Source of the DNA: Anabaena azotica FACHB-119
Lineage (GTDB): Bacteria; Cyanobacteriota; Cyanobacteriia; Cyanobacteriales; Nostocaceae
Assembly: GCF_014697625.1 (NCBI RefSeq)
Contig: NZ_JACJSG010000022.1
Location: forward strand, 58,823 to 122,822
DNA length: 64,000 nt
Direction of reading: 5' to 3'
Position numbers and translations under genes: made by a program. Below the pieces are notes generated by a model. That model did not search any database. It was not told where the DNA came from and saw only the letters and a program-made list of their open reading frames with translations. Shown here piece by piece: positions 49,300 through 57,186 of this stretch (positions within the stretch are counted from its first letter, which is position 1; each line of letters begins with the position of its first letter).

Positions 49300-49754
49300 A
49301 CTTTACTCACACCTACTTAGTGATTGCTAAGGTCTATCCCAAGCTAAGGTAAGAGTATATTTGCTTCAAAAGTCTTTTCAAGATATTACCAGCACTGAGG
49401 AATTTTTGTCACAAATAAAGTTAAGGATTCGTAATTTATATAGTTAGAACAAGAAAATTTATACAGTAATTCCTCCAAAACACTTTTGGCTTTACACTTG
49501 TAAGTTACTTAATCATTGAGTAGCTTTATTTACAGTTAATTGTTAACAATGAACGCTTAACCGCCAACAGCATATAAGAAAGAATATGCTCTCTTATGTG
49601 TGCAACAGCTTAGTGATTGCAAACTAAAGATTACTGTATTCTTCCGTGAGAATGATTATTATTATAATATAACAGATGTACGATCAGCATCATCCTCAAA
49701 ATCGGGATTGATGATGGCAAATGCAGTGTCAGCAGCCTTGGAGGGAAAAATACG
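49300..49754. other. Divergent regulatory region between porin and znuA
   Basis: About 450 bases, AT-rich, without a gene. The one recognisable element is the Zur-box-like sequence at 49653-49667. The porin promoter should be nearer 49310-49400. Confidence 0.45.
49653..49667 (+). promoter_or_regulatory. Candidate Zur box upstream of znuA
   Basis: TGATTATTATTATAA differs at two positions from the cyanobacterial Zur consensus TGATAATNATTATCA, as I recall it. It lies 88 bases before the znuA start. Zur represses zinc uptake genes when zinc is sufficient. Confidence 0.5.
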
Positions 49755-50768
49755 GTGATTTGGACTCAAATCAAACTGAGATTAGATAGACTACAAGATA
49801 GCCTCTTGTCTTTAATGACCTTGCTAATTTTATTTGTTGTGGTTGGCTGTAACCAGTCAAATAGCAATCAAGGAACAACTACTCAACAGTCGCCAATAGC
49901 ACAGGAAGCTGCTGCAAGTCCAACAGGACAAAAACCCAAAACCAAAGTAGTAGCAACCATTTTGCCCATATATTTATTTACTAAAGCAGTAGCTGGAGAA
50001 GCCGCAGATGTGGCGATTTTGTTACCTCCAGGGACAGAAATACATGAGTATCAATCTACACCTGATGCGGTGAAGGCGATCGCCACAGCCAATGTTTTAA
50101 TCAAAAATGGGTTAGGTTTGGAAACTTTTCTTGACAATACAGTAAAAAACGCCCAAAATCCACAACTAACTCAAATAGATGCCAGCAAAAATATTAAAGT
50201 TCTCAATGAAATTTCACCAGTTTTAGAACCAACAGCAAAAGAACACAGCCATGAACATTCTGACGGCAATCCGCACGTATGGCTAGATCCAGTATTAGCA
50301 AAACAGCAAGTGATCAATATTCGGGATGGGTTAATTGCGGCTGATCCTGCAAATAAGGCTACTTACCAAACTAATGCCGAAGCTTATATAAAGGAATTGG
50401 ACAATTTACATCGTGAATTTCAGCAAACCTTGAACAAAACGCCCAACTGCACATTTATCACGTTTCATGATGCTTTTCCTTATCTAGCTCAACGCTATAA
50501 CTTAAAGCAAGTAGCTGTGGTAGAAATACCAGAGGATCAACTTTCACCAACTGATGTACAAAAAACAGTGAATACAGTCAAGAAATATCAGGTAAAAGCT
50601 TTATTTAGTGAACCGGGTGTAGATAATAAATTACTTACCAGCCTATCTAAAGATTTGAATTTAACTTTAAGCCCTCTAAGTTCTTTGGAGACTGGGGAAA
50701 CAAATCCGCAGTATTACTTCCAAGCAATGAGGGAGAACTTACAAAAGCTAGAAGCTGCTTGTAAATAG
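49755..50768 (+). CDS. znuA: Zinc ABC transporter substrate-binding lipoprotein ZnuA
   Basis: The 337-residue protein starts with a membrane segment ending in a lipobox, VVVGCN, with Cys32 as the lipidated residue. The body is a cluster A-I metal-binding protein: VVATILPIYLFTKAVAGE, PPGTEIHEYQSTPDAV (first His), a His-rich loop KEHSHEHSDGNPHVWLDP (second His in NPHVWLDP), ITFHDAFPYLAQRY (third His) and ALFSEPGVDNKL. The charged His-rich loop is typical of zinc rather than manganese binders. It is the first gene of a zinc-uptake cluster. It delivers zinc from the periplasm to the ZnuB permease. Confidence 0.92.
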   Translation: MIWTQIKLRLDRLQDSLLSLMTLLILFVVVGCNQSNSNQGTTTQQSPIAQEAAASPTGQKPKTKVVATILPIYLFTKAVAGEAADVAILLPPGTEIHEYQSTPDAVKAIATANVLIKNGLGLETFLDNTVKNAQNPQLTQIDASKNIKVLNEISPVLEPTAKEHSHEHSDGNPHVWLDPVLAKQQVINIRDGLIAADPANKATYQTNAEAYIKELDNLHREFQQTLNKTPNCTFITFHDAFPYLAQRYNLKQVAVVEIPEDQLSPTDVQKTVNTVKKYQVKALFSEPGVDNKLLTSLSKDLNLTLSPLSSLETGETNPQYYFQAMRENLQKLEAACK

Positions 50769-50837
50769 GTATTATACAATTGACAATTATCTTCCTTAAC
50801 ACTTCTACCACCACTCTCTATTTTTCAGCTAGGACTA

Positions 50838-51608
50838 ATGACATCGCCCATTTTAAAAGTAGAAAACTTGACCGTATATCAAGGAAATTATTTAGCTGTT
50901 CGAGATGTTTCTTTTGAATTAATACCAGGGACAGATACAGCAATAGTAGGGCCTAATGGTGCAGGTAAAAGCACTTTGGTTAAAGCAGTTTTAGATTTGA
51001 TTCCCCACAGCAGTGGTAAGATTGAAATTTTTGGTCGCCCTATAACTAGATTGGGAAATTTACGTCATCTTTTAGGCTATATGCCACAAAACTTCATTTT
51101 TGACCGGAGCTTTCCTATTTCTGTTGCAGAACTGGTAGGATTAGGATGGGTGGCTGAAGGGAGTAAGCAACATTCATTTTTCTGGAAGTTGCGGAGTCAA
51201 AGCCGGGAAAAAACAGCAGCGATCGCCGCAGCTTTAACTAGAACCGATACTTATCATTTACGCAATCAAGCGATCGGTACTCTGAGTGGTGGTCAACTTA
51301 AGCGAGTTTTGCTGGCTTACTGTTTGGTAATAACTCGGAAAATTTTAGTTTTGGATGAGGCTTTTGCAGGAGTTGATATGCAGGGTGCGACTGATTTTTA
51401 TGCAATGCTGAACGAATTAAAGCAACAGGAAGGTTGGACTATTTTACAAGTTTCCCATGATATTGATATGGTAAGTCGCCATTGCGATCGCGTGCTTTGT
51501 CTCAACCAAACTCTTGTCTGTACTGGTCAACCAGAAATAGCACTTTCTCCCCAAAATCTGTTAGCAACCTATGGCCCTGGGTTTAGTCGCTACGAACATC
51601 ATCATTAG
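50838..51608 (+). CDS. znuC: Zinc ABC transporter ATP-binding protein ZnuC
   Basis: The 256-residue ATPase has Walker A GPNGAGKST at about residues 38-46, Q-loop LGYMPQNFIFDRSFPISVAE, signature LSGGQLKRVLLAY, Walker B ILVLDEAFAGVD and H-loop VSHDIDMVSRHCDRV. It belongs to the metal-ion (Mn/Zn/Fe chelate) group. It lies 69 bases after znuA on the same strand. The C-terminal YEHHH is a small His cluster that could sense or carry metal. The permease gene follows after the repressor gene, which lies on the other strand. Confidence 0.92.
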   Translation: MTSPILKVENLTVYQGNYLAVRDVSFELIPGTDTAIVGPNGAGKSTLVKAVLDLIPHSSGKIEIFGRPITRLGNLRHLLGYMPQNFIFDRSFPISVAELVGLGWVAEGSKQHSFFWKLRSQSREKTAAIAAALTRTDTYHLRNQAIGTLSGGQLKRVLLAYCLVITRKILVLDEAFAGVDMQGATDFYAMLNELKQQEGWTILQVSHDIDMVSRHCDRVLCLNQTLVCTGQPEIALSPQNLLATYGPGFSRYEHHH

Positions 51609-51719
51609 ATAATTCAAAATTCAAAGTACCCTAAAGGAAGGCTAACGCTACGCAATTAAAAAACTTAGGTTGCATCTATGCTTTTTCTCTGTTTCCTGTC
51701 CCCTGTTCCCTAACAAACA

Positions 51720-52079
51720 TTAATCTTTTTCGTCTAAATGTTCTGTCACAGCCTGATAAAGCTCCAAAATATGATTATCGTGGAGGCGATAGAACACATG
51801 ACGACCTTGTTTGCGATAAGTGACTAAACGCATGGCACGTAAGTTTCTTAACTGATGAGAAACAGCAGATTCACTCATATTTAATTGAGTGGCTATGTCA
51901 CTTACACACAGTTCTTCTCTCGCTAGAAAAGAGAGAATTCGTAAGCGATTGGCATCACCTAAAAAACTAAAAAAATCAGCCATGCGTTGGGCTTTATCGT
52001 TGCTGAGAATATCATCTGTTGGAGGAGCAACACTTGAATTAAGGAGTTCTACAGTGCAAGTTCTATGAGATTTAATCAT
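51720..52079 (-). CDS. SmtB/ArsR-type metal-sensing repressor
   Basis: The 119-residue regulator has a winged helix-turn-helix: FLGDANRLRILSFLAREELC, VSDIATQLNMSESAVSHQLR and GRHVFYRLHDNHILELY. The C-terminal helix carries Asp101, His103, His114 and Glu117, exactly the alpha-5 zinc site spacing of SmtB, and Cys58 in ELCVSD is the alpha-3 position. In SmtB-type sensors zinc binding releases DNA. Members usually control export or storage genes; here the gene lies between znuC and znuB on the opposite strand, so it is likely to control itself and znuB. Which metal it senses needs proof. ArsR-type sensors with other metals share much of this pattern. Confidence 0.9.
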   Translation of the reverse strand: MIKSHRTCTVELLNSSVAPPTDDILSNDKAQRMADFFSFLGDANRLRILSFLAREELCVSDIATQLNMSESAVSHQLRNLRAMRLVTYRKQGRHVFYRLHDNHILELYQAVTEHLDEKD

Positions 52080-52118
52080 GAGATATTTGTGAGTTTAATT
52101 ATTTAATTAGAAAAATAT

Positions 52119-52131
52119 TCAATTAAATTGA
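52119..52131. promoter_or_regulatory. Possible repressor operator (TCAATTAAATTGA)
   Basis: A perfect 13-bp palindrome, extended by partially symmetric AATAT/ATATT, lies 40 bases before the SmtB-type gene and 137 bases before znuB. The placement is right for autoregulation, but AT-rich palindromes arise easily by chance here. Confidence 0.3.
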
Positions 52132-52267
52132 TATTTAAGACAATTTGTAAACGAAAGTCCAGATAGAGACAATTATATACTTTAATGAAAATTTAAAAAT
52201 TATAAATATTTTTACATATAAGTGATGAAAGATACAAGCAAATATAAGTAAGGAAAAGTTCGATTGT

Positions 52268-53152
52268 ATGAGTATTACATCCTTGGCTTGGTGGACTCCT
52301 ACCTCCTGCTTTCTCATTGGTGCAGCGAGTATGCAAGATTTGGTGAGTTTGCTGCAATTCCCGTTTATGCAGCGTGCGATCGCAGGTGCTATCTTGATGG
52401 GGATACTAGGGGGTTTGCTAGGCAGTTTTGTCACCTTGCGCCAGCTATCGTTTTTCAGCCATGCAGTAGGTCACGCAGCATTAGTAGGGGTAGTTTTGGG
52501 TGTGCTGCTACAAGTCAACCCAACTTCGATGTTATTACCGTTCACTCTAGTCTTTGGTGTAGTCGTTCTCTATTTGATTGATCAGACTGATTTGGGTAGT
52601 GATAGCGTACTGAGTATAGTTCTCTCTGGTGCATTGGCGATCGGTGTCATTCTGACTAGCCTAATTCAAGGATATCGCGGAAATTTAATGGGTGTTTTGT
52701 TTGGCGATATTCTAGCTATTGATGCGATCGATTTAATCTTGACATTCCTTATACTCGTAGCCAGCAGCATTTTTTTACTCTCAACCCTACGCAAGCAAAT
52801 TTTATTGACGCTGAACCAGGATGTCGCAAAAGTTCAAGGTGTTCCTGTGCAATTATATCGTTACGCTTTCGTGGTCTTGCTTTCCCTAGCCGTGGCTGTA
52901 GCGATTAAAGCTGTTGGTATTTTATTGGTAAATGCTTTTTTAGTCATTCCGGCTGCTACTTCTAAGTTAATGAGTCACCACTTTGGGCGCTTTCTGTTCC
53001 TCTCAGTTTTAGTCGGCGCTGCTAGTAGCATTGTTGGCATTATCCTCTCCGGCGCTTTCAATCTCGCTTCTGGCCCTAGTATTGTGCTGATCCAGTTCCT
53101 CTTGTTTGTGGCTGTGTTTACTTGGACAAAGCTACGTTTCCAGGCTGCATAA
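52268..53152 (+). CDS. znuB: Zinc ABC transporter permease ZnuB
   Basis: The 294-residue membrane protein has seven to eight hydrophobic segments and the ABC-3 family patterns QRAIAGAILMGILGGLLGSF, TLRQLSFFSHAVGHAALVGV, QGYRGNLMGVLFGDILAI and VGILLVNAFLVIPAATSKLM. It is the membrane channel for zinc uptake with ZnuA and ZnuC. The frame opens at 52268 but the family normally begins near MQDLVSLLQFPFMQRAIAG, for which an ATG exists at 52331; the longer form has AAGGA about ten bases upstream. It is separated from znuC by the divergent repressor gene, so it must have its own promoter. Confidence 0.9.
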   Translation: MSITSLAWWTPTSCFLIGAASMQDLVSLLQFPFMQRAIAGAILMGILGGLLGSFVTLRQLSFFSHAVGHAALVGVVLGVLLQVNPTSMLLPFTLVFGVVVLYLIDQTDLGSDSVLSIVLSGALAIGVILTSLIQGYRGNLMGVLFGDILAIDAIDLILTFLILVASSIFLLSTLRKQILLTLNQDVAKVQGVPVQLYRYAFVVLLSLAVAVAIKAVGILLVNAFLVIPAATSKLMSHHFGRFLFLSVLVGAASSIVGIILSGAFNLASGPSIVLIQFLLFVAVFTWTKLRFQAA

Positions 53153-53228
53153 AATTTTTTTCTCAAACCCTTGTCAAATCATTTTATGTTCGCTAATATT
53201 ATTAATCGTGGCTAATAAAAAAGCCCAA

Positions 53229-53301
<73 letters not shown>

Positions 53302-53311
53302 TCTCCAAAAA

Positions 53312-53344
53312 ACTCTTGAAAACATTGAGTTTCAAGGGTTTTTT
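53312..53344 (+). terminator. Intrinsic terminator after tRNA-Phe
   Basis: A 10-bp stem (ACTCTTGAAA with TTTCAAGGGT, one G-T pair) is followed by five T residues, ten bases beyond the tRNA end. Confidence 0.8.
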
Positions 53345-53371
53345 AATTTCCACCCCCTAACAAAAATAGAA

Positions 53372-53397
53372 CATTAGTTCTATTTTTAAGATACATA
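53372..53397. repeat. Perfect 11-bp inverted repeat, AAAAATAGAAC
   Basis: Arms of 11 bases enclose ATTA between the tRNA terminator and the integrase. It could be a second terminator or part of an attachment region. Confidence 0.6.
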
Positions 53398-53398
53398 T

Positions 53399-53477
53399 TA
53401 GACATCTTTAGACACCTTTAGACCAAAAAGTGGTGTAAAAATGGTGTAAATGGTGTAGAGTAGAGGATAATTACACC
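53399..53477. repeat. Direct repeats before the integrase, possible arm-type sites
   Basis: TTTAGACAC-like units occur three times at 53399-53425, then GGTGTAAA-like units three times at 53432-53458, with an inverted TTACACC at 53471-53477. Short direct repeats next to a tRNA and an integrase gene are what integrase arm-binding sites look like, but no partner attachment site is seen. Confidence 0.45.
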
Positions 53478-53487
53478 ATTAATACAG

Positions 53488-54642
53488 ATGTTCTCAAAAA
53501 ATTCTAAGGAACGGGGATACAAAGGATCTGTATCAATCATTAGCTCTAATGGTCGGTTACAGTTGAGGTTTCACTACGGTGGTAAGCGTCATTATTTGTC
53601 TACAGGATTACTTGATATTCCCGCTAACCGGAAACTGGCTGAATTTAAAGCAGCAGAAATTGAGAAAGACATCTTATACGAACGGTTTGACGAATCTTTA
53701 GAGAAATACAAGCCTAGATCATCCCTAAGTACGGTTACACCAGTTACACCAATTCATAAACAAAAACCACACTTAGATGAGCTATGGAATAAATATAGCG
53801 AGTTCAAAAAACCTCAAATCAGTCCTAGTACGTTCGCTAAAGATTTTGCCAAGCATCGAAATCACATCGCTAAGTTACCCACGCGATCGCTAGATGAAGC
53901 ATCCACTATTCGAGATTATCTTTTAGCCAACTTAACTCCAGATGCTGCAAAGCGTTGTTTAACTCAGTTCAAAGCTTGCTGCAATTGGGCAATGGAAGAA
54001 GGTCTAATTGACGCTAACCCGTTTGCTGCTATGAAAATCAAAGCACCCAAGGGTACTACTGAAGAACAAGATATTAATCCCTTTAGTAAAGAAGAAAGAG
54101 ATTTAATTATTCGTACTTTTGCTAGCGATCGCTACTACAGCCATTACACAAATTATGTACGCTTCCTGTTTTTTACTGGATGCAGGCCATCTGAGGCAAT
54201 TGCTTTGAAGTGGAAACATATTACAACTAGTGTGGTTCAGTTTCGAGAATCTGTTGTGGTTTCTGAAGATGGCTTAGTCATGAAGGAGGGACTAAAAACG
54301 CAAATAAAGCGTGATTTCCCGATTAATTCAGAATTATTAGAAATTTTAGATGAGATTAGGCCGGAAGAAGCAGTACCTGAAGCATTAATGTTTACCAGTC
54401 CAAAAGGAAAATTCATCGATCATCATAACTTCTCTCATCGTGCATGGAAAGCAATCTTAGCCAAATGCAGCATACCGTATCGTAAAAGTTACCAGACACG
54501 ACACACATTTATCAGTTTGTGTGTAGAATCACATATTAACAGCACTGCGATTGGGCGATGGACTGGAACCTCTGCCAAGATGATTGACAATCATTATTGT
54601 GCCACTAACTTTACCAACCTTAGACCTCCAAACCTTTCCTAA
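53488..54642 (+). CDS. Tyrosine recombinase/phage-type integrase
   Basis: The 384-residue protein has an N-terminal arm-binding-like segment (GSVSIISSNGRLQLRFHYGG), a core-binding SAM-like domain at about 90-185 and a C-terminal catalytic domain. The catalytic residues are Arg233 (GCRPSEAIALKW), Lys at about 270-274, Arg338 in a YQTRHTF form of the HxxR box (His replaced by Tyr), Trp358 in GRWTG and the nucleophile Tyr370 in DNHYC. It can be an active recombinase; the HxxR variation occurs in other integrases. It lies 186 bases after tRNA-Phe, a classical integration target. No excisionase, phage or transfer gene follows, so the element is a remnant or has lost its cargo. Confidence 0.9.
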   Translation: MFSKNSKERGYKGSVSIISSNGRLQLRFHYGGKRHYLSTGLLDIPANRKLAEFKAAEIEKDILYERFDESLEKYKPRSSLSTVTPVTPIHKQKPHLDELWNKYSEFKKPQISPSTFAKDFAKHRNHIAKLPTRSLDEASTIRDYLLANLTPDAAKRCLTQFKACCNWAMEEGLIDANPFAAMKIKAPKGTTEEQDINPFSKEERDLIIRTFASDRYYSHYTNYVRFLFFTGCRPSEAIALKWKHITTSVVQFRESVVVSEDGLVMKEGLKTQIKRDFPINSELLEILDEIRPEEAVPEALMFTSPKGKFIDHHNFSHRAWKAILAKCSIPYRKSYQTRHTFISLCVESHINSTAIGRWTGTSAKMIDNHYCATNFTNLRPPNLS

Positions 54643-54772
54643 ATTGACTTATTTACATGGCTTGATTAATACAGTCTCATTTATTTCTCTAGGAGCTTTA
54701 GACCCAAATTTTTGGTAAAAAATGGGTTTACAGCAGTTGCCGCATAAGTTGGGTTATGGATGAATTATAAAT
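54643..54772. other. Short spacer after the integrase
   Basis: No gene and no second copy of the tRNA 3' end is seen here, so no right attachment site can be marked. Confidence 0.4.
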
Positions 54773-54906
54773 AGGACTGACGCAACTGGCACATGGGGTA
54801 GGGTGCGTCAGATGTGGAAAATCCTTAAATGTGTACGAAATTATACGAAATTATTGGGGCTGACGCACCCTACAGTTAGTTTGATTATGACACTTGCGTA
54901 AGTCCT
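54773..54906. mobile_element. MITE-like element, AGGACT(G/T)ACGCAA ends (134 bp)
   Basis: Nearly identical to the copy at 20427-20550, with one change in the left end (AGGACTGACGCAA), one in the interior, and an extra ACGAAATTAT unit inside. Low divergence suggests recent spread. Confidence 0.85.
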
Positions 54907-55111
54907 AATAAAATCTTGATAGCCAACAGTTTAAGCGCCTGTCTCCTGTCACTTCTCCTCTAAGAAATAAGGAGAGCCACTTGTGTAACTCTCCTGGTTA
55001 TTAGGGTGCATATAACAGACTTATGTTACCCACTCGCTTGTGATTATCGACACCCATTATTTGTAATTTATGTAAAACTCTTGTGAAAATATGACTGAGT
55101 AAAGGCTGGTA

Positions 55112-56611
55112 TTAGCCGTTCAGTTTCTTTTCTACCAATTCGTTTGTCAGTTTGGGGTCAGCACGTTTGTTAGTTTTTTTCAGCACTTGCCCAACAAAGA
55201 AGCCTTTAAGATTGGTGTTACCGTTACGGTATTTTTCTAGTTCTTTGGGGTTAGCTGCTATCACTTCATCAACGATGGGTTCTAAAACGCTGGGATCGCT
55301 AATAAGTTCTTGACCAGCAAAGGCTTTTTCTGGGGATAATCCTGTTAGTAACTCTGGTAACTTTTGTTTGGCTTGGGCGTTGCTAATTTTACCAGATTCA
55401 ATCCGCGTAATCACATCTGCTAAGTTAGCAGGGGTTAAACCGATTTCGGTAATACTCAGCTTTTGTTTGTTGAGGTAGGCGGCGATATCTTGGGTGATCC
55501 AGTTTGCTGCCGCTTTGGGACTTGCACCAGATGCGATCGCCGCTTCAAAATATTGAGATACAGCGACTTCTTCTGTCAGTACTCTGGTATCATAAGCAGA
55601 TAGCCCTAATTCGTTTTCGTAGCGATCGCGTTTTCGGGCTGGTAGTTCTGGTAATTCACTGCGCCATTGATGAAGCTGTTCATCTGTTACCTCAATGGGT
55701 GCTAAATCTGGTTCGGGGAAGTAGCGGTAATCGCTAGAACCTTCTTTAGTCCGCATACTAATTGTGCGTTGTGAACCTTCTTCCCACAACCGCGTTTCTT
55801 GAATAATTCTTTCCCCTGACTCGATGGCTTCTATTTGCCGTTCAATTTCGTACTCAATTGCTTTTTGAATGGCGCTGAAGGAGTTCATATTTTTAATTTC
55901 TACCTTCGTGCCAAACTTTTCTTGTCCTACTGGACGCACAGATATGTTGACATCACAACGCAGAGAACCTTCCTGCATATTGCCATCACTCACACCAAGA
56001 TAGCGTAAAATCCGGCGTAATTCTTGGGCATATTCGGCGGCTTCTTGTCCAGAACGAATATCGGGTTCAGAGACAATTTCTACCAATGGCACACCTGCAC
56101 GGTTGTAGTCTACTAGAGAATAGGTAGAGCCAGCAATGCGATTCTCGTTCCGAGAGGCTCCGCCAACGCTCCCTGCATGGACTAATTTACCCGCGTCCTC
56201 TTCCATGTGCAAACGTGTGATCCCGATACGTTTGCGCTGGGGATTCCCATCAGCATCTAGCAACTCAATTTCTAGCCATCCATGTTCAGCTATAGGTAGG
56301 TCATATTGAGAAATTTGATAATTTTTCGGTAAATCAGGATAAAAGTACTGTTTACGGTCAAATTTACTATATTTAGCAATTTGGCAATTCAGCGCCAAAC
56401 CTGCCTTAACGGCGTATTCTAGAACTTTTTCGTTGAGTACGGGTAAAACTCCAGGTAAACCCATACACACCGGGTCAATGTTAGTATTAGGGTCTCCCCC
56501 GAATGCTGTCGAGCTACTAGAAAAAATCTTGGTATTAGTACTCAGCTGACAATGGGTTTCTAGACCGATAATCGCTTCGTACTCAGTTTTTACGGTCGTC
56601 GCAGAAGTCAT
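55112..56611 (-). CDS. gatB: Asp-tRNA(Asn)/Glu-tRNA(Gln) amidotransferase subunit B
   Basis: The 499-residue subunit binds misacylated Glu-tRNA(Gln) (and Asp-tRNA(Asn)) for the GatA-generated ammonia transfer, giving Gln-tRNA. Signatures are EAIIGLETHCQLSTNTKIFS, PVCMGLPGVLPVLN, KFDRKQYFYPDLPKNYQISQ, RLHMEEDAGKLVH, DYNRAGVPLVEIVSEPDI and GSLRCDVNISVRP, followed by EIKNMNSFSAIQKAIEYEIE and a C-terminal helical YqeY-like tail (LKGFFVGQVLKKTNKRADPK). The length is normal. GatA and GatC are not in the window. A terminator was not seen. Confidence 0.97.
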   Translation of the reverse strand: MTSATTVKTEYEAIIGLETHCQLSTNTKIFSSSSTAFGGDPNTNIDPVCMGLPGVLPVLNEKVLEYAVKAGLALNCQIAKYSKFDRKQYFYPDLPKNYQISQYDLPIAEHGWLEIELLDADGNPQRKRIGITRLHMEEDAGKLVHAGSVGGASRNENRIAGSTYSLVDYNRAGVPLVEIVSEPDIRSGQEAAEYAQELRRILRYLGVSDGNMQEGSLRCDVNISVRPVGQEKFGTKVEIKNMNSFSAIQKAIEYEIERQIEAIESGERIIQETRLWEEGSQRTISMRTKEGSSDYRYFPEPDLAPIEVTDEQLHQWRSELPELPARKRDRYENELGLSAYDTRVLTEEVAVSQYFEAAIASGASPKAAANWITQDIAAYLNKQKLSITEIGLTPANLADVITRIESGKISNAQAKQKLPELLTGLSPEKAFAGQELISDPSVLEPIVDEVIAANPKELEKYRNGNTNLKGFFVGQVLKKTNKRADPKLTNELVEKKLNG

Positions 56612-56762
56612 AAAATCAATAATTCAAGCAATTTACACGTAGATTACTATTTTAGCCTCGCATTGACAATTCCTCTGCCAAATGTGTCAGTCAGAGATTG
56701 GGCTTAAATATTTTGTGTGTCGCTTCTTGCCTGCCAATAAATATATTATAGCGGTTCTTGGT

Positions 56763-56894
56763 CTAGTGAAGTACAATTTTAACCTCTCTCCAAACCTCTC
56801 TCCTAAAAGGAGAGAGGCTTTGAATTGTTCCCCCTTCCCGCTTCGGGAAGGGGGTTAGGGGGTTAGGTCTATTTGCATACCTGTACCTCACTAG
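56763..56894. mobile_element. MITE-like element, CTAGTGAAGTACA ends (132 bp)
   Basis: CTAGTGAAGTACA (56763-56775) is matched by TGTACCTCACTAG (56882-56894) with one mismatch. Inside are two hairpins, CCTCTCTCCT/AGGAGAGAGG and CCCCCTTCCCG/CGGGAAGGGGG. No coding capacity. Confidence 0.65.
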
Positions 56895-57051
56895 ATTGAA
56901 AATGGCTATATATTCTATTTTTAGCAAGCTCATTGTTAAGTAAATTAATATGTATATTTTAGCAATTGTCAGGACTGAAAAATATCAGAAAAATTTGCTA
57001 ACTGAGAGAAACTAATACAAATTTGCAAAAAGAAGGCGACAGATATGTGGA

Positions 57052-57081
57052 TAGGGGCGCACAGCTAGCTGTGCGCCCCTA
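57052..57081. repeat. Perfect 30-bp palindrome, TAGGGGCGCACAGCT
   Basis: Two perfect 15-base arms meet without a loop. It is the best-preserved member of the GTAGGGGCG palindrome group (others at 3571 and 42971). Confidence 0.78.
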
Positions 57082-57140
57082 CAGATAATCGATATGTGGC
57101 AAATATTTTTTGAATCGGTATAACTGTTGTTACTTTAACT

Positions 57141-57185
57141 TGACGCACCTACAGTTAGTTTGATAATGACACTTGCCTAAGTGCT
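57141..57185. repeat. Remnant of an AGGACTTACGCA-family element
   Basis: TGACGCACC.TACAGTTAGTTTGAT and the following ATGACACTTGC match the right end of the element at 54773-54906 with small changes, but the terminal CGTAAGTCCT has decayed to CTAAGTGCT and the left half is missing. Confidence 0.6.
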
Positions 57186-57186
57186 A

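Larger units (their letters stand above)
56612..57186. other. Repeat-rich spacer upstream of gatB
   Basis: The gatB promoter should be at about 56640-56740. The rest is made up of an inverted-repeat element (56763-56894), a 30-bp perfect palindrome (57052-57081) and a degraded AGGACTTACGCA-type remnant (57141-57185). No gene is seen. Confidence 0.55.
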
